64,000 nucleotides of DNA, from assembly GCA_022842465.1 (NCBI GenBank), contig JALHPN010000001.1, forward strand, positions 62,001-126,000, written 5' to 3'. Of the stretch, positions 1-10,859 are shown in pieces. This DNA comes from Polyangiaceae bacterium (GTDB taxonomy: Bacteria > Myxococcota_A > Polyangia > Polyangiales > Polyangiaceae). Numbering within the stretch: the first letter of the stretch is position 1; every line of letters begins with the position of its first letter. The notes beneath the pieces are model-generated. The model saw nothing but the letters and a program-made list of their open reading frames with translations. It was not told where the DNA came from and did not search any database. The translations under genes and the position numbers were made by a program.

Positions 1-2
1 TG

Positions 3-1436
3 AAGGTCGAGAGCGGCGCCGCACGCGGGTACTACGTCGCGCTCGCCCCCGAAGGCTCCAAGGAAATGCGTGCGGTATGCATCCTTCCTCGCGGCGCGCA
101 GGAGGGCGTCCGCCATCAGGCCGAAGGTCGCACCTTCGAGCTCGTGGTCGGGCGGAGCGTCCGGTTCGATCTCTACGAGTCCGACGTCGCGAAGGACGAC
201 GTCGGCGCGATCGTGAAGATCGAGGGCGACGCGTTCGAGCGGCTCCCGCCGGTCGTGACCCAGCTCCCGGCCCTCGGGAAGGAGGCCACGGTGAAGGTCG
301 TCCTCGGCGGCGAGCTCCTCACGACCGGCCAGCTCGAGCTCGCCTGCGTCGAGGTCACCTCTGCGGGCGCATCGGGCCGGCGCTTCCGGCTCGAGTTCCA
401 GCTCCGCGAGGGATCACGCGGGGCGAACGCTCCTCTGCCTCCCGCCTCGCTCGCGCCCCCGTCGATGGCGCCCGCGGCAGGCGGCAGCCTCGCGCCGCCC
501 TCGAAGCTCGCGGACGCCGAGAAGATCCTCGATCACGTCTTCGGCAAGAAGAGCGACGCATCCCCTCGCGAGACGAAGGACGTCGTCCGCGATCTCGAGG
601 GCGTCCTCGGCGACCGCCTCCGCTGGACGATGGAGACGACGCGGCTCCTCGCCGATCGCCTCCTCCAGAACCCGGGCGCCCGCCGCCGGACCGCGCAGCA
701 CGAGCGCGCGTTCTGGATGCTCCTCGGCTTCTGCCTCCGGCCGGGCTTCGGCGATCCGGGGGATCCTGCGCGCATCGAGCGCGCGTGGCCGCTCTTCGAG
801 GGGCGGCTCGGGTTCCCGAACGAGCCGCAGGGCTGGCAGCAGTTCTTCATCGCGTTCCGCCGGATGGCCGGGGGGCTCGGCGAGCCCAACCAGGTCGTCC
901 TCCGCGACGCGTTCGACGGGGTCATCGCGCCGCCCGAAGCGGGGTTCAAGGCGCCGAAGCGGACCCCCGAGGCGATCGACGAGCTCACGGTCATGCTCGC
1001 CTCGCTCGAGCGAGTCCCGGTCGCACGACGCGTGCAGCTCGGCGACTGGCTCGCGGAGAAGACGTACGGGAGCCAGGATGCGCGCCTATGGTGGTCGCTC
1101 GGTCGCATCGGCGCGCGCGTGCCGCTCTACGCGAGCGTCCACCACGTCGTCCCGCCGAAGAGCGCCGAGGCGTGGATCGAGCGGCTCCTGAAGGTGGACT
1201 TCAAGAGCGTCGGCACGGCGAGCCATGCGGCCGTCCAGCTCGCGCGCGTCACCGGCGATCGCGCGCGCGACGTCTCCGAGCGCGTCCGCAAGGAGATCGA
1301 GAAGAAGCTCGTCTCGGCGCAGGCGAAGGAGGCGTGGGTCCGCGCGGTCCGCGAGCTCGCGTCCGTGGGAGAAGAGGAGCGAGCGGCGATGTTCGGCGAG
1401 GGCCTCCCCATCGGCCTCCGCCTCGCGGACGATTGA
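3..1436 (+). CDS. Hsp70/DnaK-like protein, C-terminal part (5' end outside window)
   Basis: The reading frame is open at the left edge, so only the last 477 residues are visible. About the first 130 visible residues read like an Hsp70 substrate-binding beta domain (short strands such as VKVVLGGELLTTGQLELAC). A Pro/Ala-rich linker follows, then a helical region whose motif LRPGFGDPGDPARIERAWPLFEGR sits in a context (RRTAQHERAFWMLLG) like the C-terminal helical domain found on some bacterial Hsp70-family proteins (DUF3731 type). The ATPase domain would lie upstream and is not seen. The gene ends 12 bases before lpxC, so the two are probably co-transcribed. The family call is from recalled sequence patterns and is moderate; the alternative is another helical-repeat protein. 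Confidence 0.6.
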   Translation, partial: KVESGAARGYYVALAPEGSKEMRAVCILPRGAQEGVRHQAEGRTFELVVGRSVRFDLYESDVAKDDVGAIVKIEGDAFERLPPVVTQLPALGKEATVKVVLGGELLTTGQLELACVEVTSAGASGRRFRLEFQLREGSRGANAPLPPASLAPPSMAPAAGGSLAPPSKLADAEKILDHVFGKKSDASPRETKDVVRDLEGVLGDRLRWTMETTRLLADRLLQNPGARRRTAQHERAFWMLLGFCLRPGFGDPGDPARIERAWPLFEGRLGFPNEPQGWQQFFIAFRRMAGGLGEPNQVVLRDAFDGVIAPPEAGFKAPKRTPEAIDELTVMLASLERVPVARRVQLGDWLAEKTYGSQDARLWWSLGRIGARVPLYASVHHVVPPKSAEAWIERLLKVDFKSVGTASHAAVQLARVTGDRARDVSERVRKEIEKKLVSAQAKEAWVRAVRELASVGEEERAAMFGEGLPIGLRLADD

Positions 1437-1448
1437 GGGGCTTTAGCG

Positions 1449-2297
1449 GTGAGAGGTCCTTCCGTCGACGAGGTCGTCCTCAGGGGCCGAGGGCTCCACT
1501 CGGCGTCCGCATCGGGCGTGCGCTTCGTCTCCGCGCCCGGCGAGCCTGTGGCCATCGCGAAGGGGGGACGTCGCGTGGCGATCGAGGAGCTACGCGTCGA
1601 GGCGAGCGAGCGGAACACGGTCGTGACCGACCTGGCGGGAGTCATCCGCGTCGCGACGGTCGAGCATCTCCTCGCCGCCTTCGCCGGCCTCTCCGTCCGC
1701 ACGGGCGTCGTCGTCGAGATCGAGGGGCCGGAGATCCCGCTCCTCGACGGCGGCGCGGGCGCGTTCGTCGCCGCGCTCCGGCGGCTCGAAGTGGCCGAGG
1801 ACGAGCCGTCGCCGATGCGCATCGTCCGCGCCGGCGAGGTAGAGGTCGGCCGCTCGCGCTACACGTTCACGCCGTCGGCCGCGCCGAGGATCGACGTGAG
1901 CCTGTCCTTCGACGAGCTCGCGCGCACGAGCGAGGCCTCGTGGGACGGCACGTCAGCGCAATTCGTGCGTGAGATCGCGACGGCCCGCACCTTCGGGCTC
2001 GCGCACGAGGTGATGGCGCTCGTCGAGCGCGGGCTCGCCGCCCACGTCGCTCCGGAGAGCGTCGTCGTCCTCGGGAAGGACGACGTCCTCTGGGCAGGGC
2101 GTCCGTTCGAGGAGAGCGAGCCCGCGCGTCACAAGCTCCTCGATCTCCTCGGGGACCTCTTCCTCCACGGCGGTCCGCCGGCAGACGGCCTCCTCCACGC
2201 GACGCGGCCCGGACACGCCGCGACGCACGCGGCGATGCGCGAGGCCGCCGCGCGCGGGCTCGTCGCCGTCAGCGATCGCCGTCCGGCCCGAGCCTGA
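1449..2297 (+). CDS. lpxC: UDP-3-O-acyl-N-acetylglucosamine deacetylase
   Basis: LpxC is the zinc-dependent, committed step of lipid A synthesis in the cytoplasm. It removes acetate from UDP-3-O-acyl-GlcNAc. The 282-residue protein keeps the diagnostic motifs: VEHLLAAFAGL with catalytic Glu72 and zinc ligand His73, HKLLDLLGDL with ligands His228 and Asp232, and PGHAATH with His256. The middle segment ARTFGLAHEVMAL also fits the family. It is shorter than the usual approximately 300 residues. The start is a GTG, 12 bases after the preceding stop, which suggests coupling. Its 3' end overlaps the convergent gene 2269-3075 by 29 bases. Its presence shows a lipopolysaccharide-bearing Gram-negative envelope. 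Confidence 0.95.
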   Translation: MRGPSVDEVVLRGRGLHSASASGVRFVSAPGEPVAIAKGGRRVAIEELRVEASERNTVVTDLAGVIRVATVEHLLAAFAGLSVRTGVVVEIEGPEIPLLDGGAGAFVAALRRLEVAEDEPSPMRIVRAGEVEVGRSRYTFTPSAAPRIDVSLSFDELARTSEASWDGTSAQFVREIATARTFGLAHEVMALVERGLAAHVAPESVVVLGKDDVLWAGRPFEESEPARHKLLDLLGDLFLHGGPPADGLLHATRPGHAATHAAMREAAARGLVAVSDRRPARA

Positions 2298-3075
2298 CGC
2301 CGCTCTCGTCGCGGTCGAAGACCCGGCCGGCCGCGACGGCGGGGTAGGTGCGCCGCTTCAGCGTCGCCGCGAGCGGCGCGAGGCCCATGACCGTCTCGCG
2401 ATCGACGAGGTCGCGCGAGAAGACGAGGACGACGAGCACGCTGCCGTCCACGTACGTCGCGCCGAGCCCGAAGACGCTCCGCACGCCGTGCTCCACGACG
2501 AACGCACGCGAAGGGACGACCGCCTCGTTCTCCGGCTCGGCCGCGTCGCGCACATGGAAGACGCCCATTCCATCGCCGAGCCGCGGGCCGGGAGGGCGCG
2601 CGTCGCCTGACGGCAGCGCGTCGATCGGGTAGCCGAGGTCCTCGAGCATGCGACCCACCATCGGGATGGTGCGGACGAAGCGGCCGTCCGTCAGGGGGAC
2701 CGCGCGATGACCGAGCGACCCACGGACGTCGTTCCACGCCGGCCGCACGCCGCGCGAGGCGAGGAGGGTGAGCACGGGGGTGTCGGGCCGGAGGCGCGCG
2801 CGGACGCCGCGCTCCTTCGCGAGACGATCGACGAACGCGTGCTCCTCGGAGGGGAGGTCGCGGTACGGCTGCGTGACGAGGACGCGCGCGAGCACGGTCG
2901 TCGCCGGTGCGAGCTCGAGGAGCGCGTCGACGAAGGCGCGGGCGGCGCTCTGCAGCGTAGGCGCAGCGCTGCCATGACGGCCGATCGCCTCTTCGAGCGA
3001 GGAGAGCCCGCTCCGAGCGATGGCCAAGACCTCGCCCCCCCCGGGGGGAGAGATTCGTTGCAACGTCCCCGACAT
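2269..3075 (-). CDS. Conserved-looking protein of unknown function
   Basis: This 268-residue soluble protein has no signal peptide or membrane segment. I do not recognise the family. The N-terminal third is helical (LSSLEEAIGRHG, ARAFVDALLEL). A mixed alpha/beta part follows, with strands LARVLVTQPY and PVLTLLASRG. It ends with GLGATYVDGSVLVVLVF, which reads like the core strand of a GAF- or PAS-like sensory fold; that is inference only. I chose the ATG at 3075 because coding-like composition stops there, although the frame stays open further upstream. It is convergent with lpxC and overlaps its end by 29 bases. It is divergent from the outer-membrane-like gene at 3231, with 155 bases between starts. 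Confidence 0.65.
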   Translation of the reverse strand: MSGTLQRISPPGGGEVLAIARSGLSSLEEAIGRHGSAAPTLQSAARAFVDALLELAPATTVLARVLVTQPYRDLPSEEHAFVDRLAKERGVRARLRPDTPVLTLLASRGVRPAWNDVRGSLGHRAVPLTDGRFVRTIPMVGRMLEDLGYPIDALPSGDARPPGPRLGDGMGVFHVRDAAEPENEAVVPSRAFVVEHGVRSVFGLGATYVDGSVLVVLVFSRDLVDRETVMGLAPLAATLKRRTYPAVAAGRVFDRDESGVRLGPDGDR

Positions 3076-3230
3076 TAACACGCGACCCGCCGTTCGGCCA
3101 CGTGGGGGCAGCAAGAGCTGGCCCTGGCGCCGCGGTGCGACCGCATGGCGCCAGGATGGAACGCCGCGTCGTGCCGCACCGCAGCACATCGCGCTTCTCG
3201 CGCGCGGGTGCCCCTGGTAGCCAAAGGCCG

Positions 3231-4217
3231 ATGCGACTCCACGCGGCGGCGGCGGGGCTCTTCCTCCTCGTCGTCCCGCGCGAGGCGGGAGCCGCCGAGC
3301 CGTTCGTGGATCCACGCCTCCCTCGGCCGACCCTCGCCGAGCCGAACGAGCCCGCGCGCGTGCAGCCTCTCGACGCGAGCGCCGAGCTCGTCGCGCCACG
3401 GTTGCCGACGCCGTTCATGCTGAAGGAGCTCGCCCACCCTCGCATCGACGCGTGGCTGGACTGGACGCTCGCCTCCGTCGTCCCCGAGACCCCGTCGGGG
3501 AGCAACGTCGCCGCCGGGCTCCTGCGCGTGGGCGGAGAGGCCCACGTGTTCCTCTTCCGACGCTTCTACGTCGGCGCCCAGCTGCCGATCGCCTTCGCGC
3601 GTGGCGTCGACGGGGCGCCGGAGCTCGGGGGAAGCTCGTCCCGATCCCGGGAGGCGAACGTCGGCAACCTCGACCTCGAGGCGCGCATCGTGTTCCCGAT
3701 GCCCTCGTGGCTCGCCTTCGGCGCGTCGCTCGGCCTCGCGGTCCCCACGGCGACGTTCGATCGGAACGGCCCTGCGCAGGCGGCGGCGCGCGCTGCGATC
3801 GCGGTCGCACCGACCGACCTGCCGCTCTTCTTGCCCGGCCGTCTCACGTGGCGACCCGCGCTCGACGTCCGGATCCTGCGGGGCCCCTTCGTCGTCCAGA
3901 TCCGGCAAGGCATCGACGTCGTCCAGGACACGTCGGAGGGTGGCGTCACCACGCAAGGGCGCATCCTCGCGCACGCCGGCATCCTCGTGTCCCGCGATCT
4001 GGAGCTGTCCATCGAGGCGCAGCAGCGGTACCGTTTCGGCGAGGACGCGAGCGTCGATGGGCGTCGGTCCGCGGTCGTCCTCGGGCCGGGCGCGCGCGTC
4101 TCGCTCGGCCGCTTCGACGTCGGGGGTATGTTGGCCTCGAGCTTGCTGGGGGCGCTCGGCAGCGAGATGTCCTCCGTCCTCTCCGTCCAGGCCTCCGTGG
4201 TGGCCCACCTCCCTTGA
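3231..4217 (+). CDS. Predicted secreted outer-membrane beta-barrel-like protein
   Basis: The 328-residue protein begins with a short signal peptide (MRLHAAAAGLFLLVVPREAG, then A-A-E). After cleavage the chain shows alternating amphipathic strands typical of outer-membrane barrels, for example HVFLFRRFYVGAQLPIAF, WLAFGASLGLAVPTA and LELSIEAQQRYRFG, and glycine/aromatic turns throughout. The best match in character is a channel or porin-like protein, but no specific substrate can be read. The start ATG at 3231 was chosen because it places the signal sequence at the N-terminus; the frame remains open upstream without coding character. Its stop overlaps the TTG start of the next gene (TTGA), so the two are translationally coupled. 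Confidence 0.7.
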   Translation: MRLHAAAAGLFLLVVPREAGAAEPFVDPRLPRPTLAEPNEPARVQPLDASAELVAPRLPTPFMLKELAHPRIDAWLDWTLASVVPETPSGSNVAAGLLRVGGEAHVFLFRRFYVGAQLPIAFARGVDGAPELGGSSSRSREANVGNLDLEARIVFPMPSWLAFGASLGLAVPTATFDRNGPAQAAARAAIAVAPTDLPLFLPGRLTWRPALDVRILRGPFVVQIRQGIDVVQDTSEGGVTTQGRILAHAGILVSRDLELSIEAQQRYRFGEDASVDGRRSAVVLGPGARVSLGRFDVGGMLASSLLGALGSEMSSVLSVQASVVAHLP

Positions 4218-5197
4218 CTCTCCGCATCCTTCGTCCGTTCGTCCTCGCGACCGCCACGTGCGTGGCAACCTGGCTCGGCGCCGCGAACGCGCGCGCCTCG
4301 GAGCCGTCGCTCGCCGCCCCGCGCGGGCCCGTGGAGTGGAAGCCTTCGTGGCGGCGCTTCTCGGCGAACGAGGGCGTGGCGACGATCGGGTTGACCGTCG
4401 GCTCCTACATCCTCGAACGTCGCCTCGACAACCCGGGCCACGCGCTCCTACCCGGGGCCGTGCCGCTCCTCGACGATCCCGTGCGATGGGCGCTCCGCGG
4501 TCGCGATGCGAAGACGCAGATCGCGTTCGAGCGCATCAGCGACCTCGGCTATCGCGGGATGGCGCTCTTCCCCTATGTCGTCGACGTGGGCATCGTCGCG
4601 CTCGGCGTGCACCGCAACGCGGACGTCGCGGCCCAGATGGCGCTCATCGATGCGCAGTCGCTCACGCTCGCCGGCGTCACCCAACTCTTCGCGTCCCGCG
4701 TGCTGGGGCGCGAGCGTCCGTACGAGCAGGACTGCCGGGGTCCGGGCTCGCGCACGACGTCACGAGAGTGCCTCTCGGCCGCGGATCACAAGTCGTTCTA
4801 CAGCGGCCATACGGCGGCGGCCTTCACGAGCGCGGGCCTCGTCTGCGTCCACCACCAGTACATCCCCCTCTACGGCGGCGGCGCGCCCGACGCCTGGGCG
4901 TGCACCTGGGCGCTCACGGTCGCGACGGCGACCGGCTTCCTCCGGCTCGGCACCGACGCGCACTGGGCGAGCGACGTGATCGTCGGCGCGGGCGTCGGCT
5001 GGCTCTACGGCTACCTGATGCCGCGCTTCATGCACTACGACACGCCGGCGTCCCGCGCGCGTCGCCGCGCGGGAGGCGCCGCCGCCGCGCTCGGTCCGCT
5101 CGGCGAGCCCGGCCACGATCCGCGGCGGATCCTCTGGACCCCGACCTTCACCCCCGTCGCCGACGGAGGCGTGATCGGGCTCACCGGAACGCTCTGA
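4214..5197 (+). CDS. PAP2-superfamily phosphatase, exported or membrane-bound
   Basis: The three phosphatase motifs are present in order: RVLGRERP near residues 162-169, YSGH at 196-199, and R-x5-H-x3-D (R244, H250, D254) in RLGTDAHWASD. These form the active site of type-2 phosphatidic acid phosphatase/acid phosphatase enzymes, which dephosphorylate lipid phosphates or undecaprenyl diphosphate. An N-terminal hydrophobic segment (residues 5-25, ending ANA-RA) looks like a signal peptide. Two or three further hydrophobic helices flank the motifs. The start is a TTG overlapping the preceding stop as TTGA; no ATG or GTG fits as well. The upstream barrel-like gene suggests an envelope role, with a lipid phosphate as the likely substrate, but this is inference. 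It converges on pyrG with 9 bases between stops. Confidence 0.8.
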   Translation: MTLRILRPFVLATATCVATWLGAANARASEPSLAAPRGPVEWKPSWRRFSANEGVATIGLTVGSYILERRLDNPGHALLPGAVPLLDDPVRWALRGRDAKTQIAFERISDLGYRGMALFPYVVDVGIVALGVHRNADVAAQMALIDAQSLTLAGVTQLFASRVLGRERPYEQDCRGPGSRTTSRECLSAADHKSFYSGHTAAAFTSAGLVCVHHQYIPLYGGGAPDAWACTWALTVATATGFLRLGTDAHWASDVIVGAGVGWLYGYLMPRFMHYDTPASRARRRAGGAAAALGPLGEPGHDPRRILWTPTFTPVADGGVIGLTGTL

Positions 5198-5206
5198 CGC
5201 GCGCCT

Positions 5207-6907
<1,701 letters not shown>

Positions 6908-7042
6908 TCAGGACGCCTCATTTCCGACCCGGACCACGCGGATAGCATACCGCGTCAGGGTGACCAAGGCTCACCGGTGCGCGCGGCGAGCGACCCGCGA
7001 GATCGCGCGAAGATCGCGCGGTCGTGCTCTCGAGCTACGCCG

Positions 7043-8026
7043 TCACGTCGAAAGCCGCGGACGGATGCCGAGGCCGAGGTAGGCGAGGGCCCGCGCGAGG
7101 AAGGCGGGGTTACCGAGGACGTAGCGCTCGAAGAGTCGCGTCGGCTCGCAGCCGAGGCGGTAGATCCACTCGCAGCGCGCGGCGCGCACCCACGCCGGGG
7201 CGCGCGGGACCTCGCCGGAGAAGAAGTCGAGGAGGGCGCCGACGCCCGCGACGACGCCGACGTCGAGGAGCACCTTGTTCTCGTCGATCCAGCGCTCCTG
7301 GACCGGGTTGCCCATCCCGACGAGGACGACGTCCGCGCAGGCCTCGTTGATCTCCTCGACCACCGCGCTGCCGCGCTCGAAGCCGTGCGTGACGCCGACG
7401 ACCTTGACGTTCGGGAAGCGCGCCTCGATGTTCCGCGCCGCCTTCGCCGCGCGGCCGGGCGCCGCGCCGTAGAGGTAGACGCGGAGCGGGCTCGTCGCGT
7501 CGGCCGCCGCGAACAGACGCGGGAGGAGATCGGTGCCGTTGAGGTTCTCGACGAAGCGGCGGCCGGCGAGCTTGCCGTAGATGTCGAGGCCGACGCCGTC
7601 GTTCAGGACGACGTCGGCGCGGTTCAGCACGTCGCGGAAGCACTCGTCCCGCCACGCGAGGTTCATCGTGTGCGCGTTCGCGAAGAACATGGCGCGCGGA
7701 GCGACGTCGCGCTTCGCGACCGCACCGTAGAACCACGTCCGGACCTGCTCGAAGGTCGCCGACGCGACGCCGACACCGAAGCAGTCGACGGTGGCGAGGG
7801 TCGGAAGCGTCGGGACGGGGCCGATGTACGAAGGCCGCGTCGACGAGAGGCCGGCCGGCCGCGCGCTCGGCTCGAGCTCGTCGTCGAAGCGGATGGCAGG
7901 CCGCATGCCCGATTGCGAGAGGGCGTCGTGCTCCGAGAGGGCGTCGACGGAGACCGGCTCCGCGGCGAGGCCGCCCTCGATCACCGTCCACGCCGTCGCC
8001 GCTACCCTCTTCGCCGCCATCGCCAT
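7043..8026 (-). CDS. WecG/TagA/CpsF-family glycosyltransferase (GT26)
   Basis: GT26 enzymes transfer N-acetylmannosamine or its uronic acid to lipid-linked intermediates in surface polysaccharide or teichoic acid synthesis. The catalytic domain (about residues 80-327) shows family hallmarks: ANAHTMNLAWRD, LNDGVGLDIYGK, VYLYGAAPG and VGMGNPVQERW, followed by GALLDFFSGEVPRAP and WIYRLGCEPTRLFERY. The first approximately 75 residues have no counterpart in typical members and are low in complexity. The start could therefore be further inside, but no better ribosome site is visible. No other polysaccharide genes are adjacent, so the polymer it serves cannot be named. It is divergent from the kinase gene at 8234 across a 207-base intergenic region. 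Confidence 0.88.
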   Translation of the reverse strand: MAMAAKRVAATAWTVIEGGLAAEPVSVDALSEHDALSQSGMRPAIRFDDELEPSARPAGLSSTRPSYIGPVPTLPTLATVDCFGVGVASATFEQVRTWFYGAVAKRDVAPRAMFFANAHTMNLAWRDECFRDVLNRADVVLNDGVGLDIYGKLAGRRFVENLNGTDLLPRLFAAADATSPLRVYLYGAAPGRAAKAARNIEARFPNVKVVGVTHGFERGSAVVEEINEACADVVLVGMGNPVQERWIDENKVLLDVGVVAGVGALLDFFSGEVPRAPAWVRAARCEWIYRLGCEPTRLFERYVLGNPAFLARALAYLGLGIRPRLST

Positions 8027-8233
8027 GATGGGTGACCTGGGTTGCAGCTAACGATCCAGTTGCCATGTCATCGAAATCACGGCGGTCTTCCGCTTGGGCG
8101 CCGCCGAGGTCGGCCTTCTGGTGCACCCCTCTGCACTCCGAGTGAAGCGCGGGCCGCGCTCGATCCAGAGGAAGGATCCGCGGCGGGCGCGTACGACGCG
8201 CGGCGCAAAGGGGGAGGATGCTACGTTCGTCGC

Positions 8234-10825
8234 GTGCTCGAAGGCGTTCTTCTGGGGGGACGCTACAAGCTCGGGGGCGCCATCGGCGCGGGGAGCTCCG
8301 GGACGGTGTTCCGCGCGCGCGACCAGCGCACGAACGGGGAGGTCGCCGTGAAGGTCGTGCCGCCCGGCTTCGACGCCGAGCGGCTCGCGGCACGCCTCCG
8401 CCGCGAGGCGCACGTCCTCCGGCGCATCACCTCCCGCCACGTGGCGCGCATCCTCGACTCGGGGGAGGACGTCCCCGGGACGTGGCTCGCGATGGAGCTG
8501 GTCGACGGCGTCGCGTTGTCGCCCGCCGCGCTCGGCCGGCCGCTCTTCCCCCACGAGGTGCTCCGCGTCGCGCGCGGGCTCCTCGAGGGCCTCTCCGCGA
8601 CGCACGAGGCCGGGATCATCCACGGCGACGTCAAGCCGGCGAACATCCTCGTGCCGCGCGCGACGACGGGGTTCGACGGCGTCAAGCTCGTCGACTTCGG
8701 CATCGCCTCGGCCCGCGAGGACGATCCGCGTGGGGCACGGTTCGCGATGGAGGCGCCTTCCGCGGCGCTCGGGGAGGCCGGGCTGCTCGGAACTGCACGC
8801 TACCTCGCGCCCGAGGCGCTGAGAGGTCGGCCCATCGATCCGCGCGCCGACGTCTACGCGACCGGCCTCGTCCTCTTCGAGCTCCTCGGCGCGGGGGCGC
8901 TCTTCGGGGGAACGTCGCTGCGGGAGGAGCTCCGCGCGCGCCTGGAGCGTGAGCCTCGCCTCGACGGCCGCGTCCCGTCCCCCCTCGCGGCCGTCCTCGC
9001 GAAGATGCTCGCGTGCGATCCGCTCCAGCGATACCCGGACGCTGCCTCGGTGCTCTCGGTGATCGTCGACCTCGACACAGCCCCGGTGTCCTCCGTCTCG
9101 GCGATCGAGGAGGCGCCGCCGAGCCTCCGGCCCGGGCCTCGGCGGAGCTCGCCGCTCCCGCCGCTCCCGCTGATCCCGGCGATGCCGTCCCTCTCGGCGC
9201 CGCGGATGCCGGCGATCCCGACGCCGCAGACCGGCATCGGCGCGGGATCGACGAGCGCTCCGCGCCTCTCCCTGGCCGGAAACATCACCGCGCTGCCGTC
9301 CCTCCGTCCAGGGGCGCCGCTCCCTCGCCTCGACAAGCTCGCCGCGTCGCCGGAGCTGGCGCTCGTGGAGACGCTGCGCCACCTCGACCTCGCGATGCTC
9401 GACGCGCTCGCGCGGCGCGAGCGAGGGAGCGTGCCGGGTCGCGTCGCACGCGCGCTCGCGCTCTCGCTCCGGCTCGAGCTCGACGCGGCCGCGCTCGTCC
9501 TCGAACCGCTCGTCGCCGCCCATCCGCTCGCGCGTGCCGTCGCGGTGACCGTGCTCGGACCGCGCGCCCGACGGGTGACGCGCGCGCGCGTCTTCGCCGA
9601 TCGTGACGAGCCGTGGGGAGGGGCCATCCTGCCCGAGCTCGGCGCGCTGCTCGCGGCCGTCGGCGCGGCGACGTCACCCTCCGCGGATGCCGTCCGTGAC
9701 GTCGAGCGGATCGCCCGCGCGGAAGCCGCCCTCGGCGAGGAAGGCGGAGCGACCGACGACGGCTCCGTCCCTCCGGAGCAGCTGCGCGCCCGGGACGCGG
9801 CCCGGGGTACGCTGAAGCTCGCCCACCTCGCCGCTCGCGTGAGGACCGGCGAGCTCGACGTGTTCGTCGCCCTCGACACGGCCGCGCCGCTCGTCGCCGC
9901 CGGACGGGCTCCTGACGGGCTCCTCCTCCCCCTCGACCGCGCGCTGCGATCCATGTTCATCGGGACGATGGCGGGCCTCGTCGACGCGAGCCGTGCGCGT
10001 GACGAGCTCGAGCGTGCTCACCGCGTCGCGAGCGAGACCGGTGCGACCCTGCTCGAGGTCGTCAGCGGAATCGCGTGGGGCGCACTCCTCGTCCAGCACC
10101 GCGCGCACGAGGCGCACGGCCTCGCGCTCCTCGAGCGCGTGAGCACGCTCGTCGCGCACGGGGATGCTCCGACGCTCGATCACGCGGCTCAGCATCACCG
10201 CGCGACGGCCCTCGTCGCCCGAGGCGACTGGCAGGCCGCGATCGCGCCCTTGCAGCTCGCGCGCGAGGCGGCGAGAGCGGAGCGCGCCGTCGATGCCGAG
10301 GTGCTCTCGACGGCGACGGAGCTCGCCGCCCACCTCGCGATCGGCGACGCGAGCGCTGCAGAGGAGGTGTCGGGATCGCTCTCGGACTCGGCCATCGCGT
10401 CTGCGCGCCCGCGCCCGGCCGCCTTCGCCTGGATCGCGCGCGCGCTGGCGGCGCTCGCGGGGGACGACCGGCCGGCGCTCGCGAGAGCCCTCGACGCTTG
10501 TGCGGGATGCGTCGGGACCGCGCTCGACGAGACCCTCGACGCGCAGGTCGTCCTCGACGCCGTCCGCCTCCTCGCGGCGGCGGGCAGGGGGGCCGTGGAG
10601 GAGGTCGAAGGCGGGCTCCCCCGCCTCGAACGGCTCGCGAAGACGACCGGGTTCTCGGCGTACTTCTGGACCGACGTGCTGCGTGCCGTCGTCCGCCGTG
10701 CCGAGTCGACGCGTGGGCGAGGGGCGATGCTCGACACCCTCGAGACCATCACGCTCGTCCTCGGTCGGTCGGGGCGCCTCGGTCGGGAGCGCCCGACGAG
10801 CGTCCCTCCACCCCCCCCGAGGTGA
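8234..10825 (+). CDS. Ser/Thr protein kinase (HGD type) with long helical C-terminal region
   Basis: The kinase domain covers about residues 10-285. It has a glycine loop GAIGAGSSGTVF, ATP-binding Lys40 (VAVKV), catalytic HGDVKPANIL with Asp132, metal-binding DFG at 154-156, and an APE motif at 192-194. Gly replaces the Arg of the usual HRD motif, a change generally linked to kinases not controlled by activation-loop phosphorylation. A Pro/Ser-rich linker (about 290-375) follows. The last 450 residues are Ala/Leu-rich repeats resembling TPR/SEL-like helical arrays. No membrane segment is evident, so it is probably cytosolic. The start GTG at 8234 is the first plausible codon before the domain; the purine-rich GGGGGAGG at about 8209 is somewhat far away, so the start is uncertain. 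Confidence 0.85.
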   Translation: MLEGVLLGGRYKLGGAIGAGSSGTVFRARDQRTNGEVAVKVVPPGFDAERLAARLRREAHVLRRITSRHVARILDSGEDVPGTWLAMELVDGVALSPAALGRPLFPHEVLRVARGLLEGLSATHEAGIIHGDVKPANILVPRATTGFDGVKLVDFGIASAREDDPRGARFAMEAPSAALGEAGLLGTARYLAPEALRGRPIDPRADVYATGLVLFELLGAGALFGGTSLREELRARLEREPRLDGRVPSPLAAVLAKMLACDPLQRYPDAASVLSVIVDLDTAPVSSVSAIEEAPPSLRPGPRRSSPLPPLPLIPAMPSLSAPRMPAIPTPQTGIGAGSTSAPRLSLAGNITALPSLRPGAPLPRLDKLAASPELALVETLRHLDLAMLDALARRERGSVPGRVARALALSLRLELDAAALVLEPLVAAHPLARAVAVTVLGPRARRVTRARVFADRDEPWGGAILPELGALLAAVGAATSPSADAVRDVERIARAEAALGEEGGATDDGSVPPEQLRARDAARGTLKLAHLAARVRTGELDVFVALDTAAPLVAAGRAPDGLLLPLDRALRSMFIGTMAGLVDASRARDELERAHRVASETGATLLEVVSGIAWGALLVQHRAHEAHGLALLERVSTLVAHGDAPTLDHAAQHHRATALVARGDWQAAIAPLQLAREAARAERAVDAEVLSTATELAAHLAIGDASAAEEVSGSLSDSAIASARPRPAAFAWIARALAALAGDDRPALARALDACAGCVGTALDETLDAQVVLDAVRLLAAAGRGAVEEVEGGLPRLERLAKTTGFSAYFWTDVLRAVVRRAESTRGRGAMLDTLETITLVLGRSGRLGRERPTSVPPPPPR

Positions 10826-10859
10826 CCCGGACCACGAGCCGTGCTAGCTGCGAGGCACC

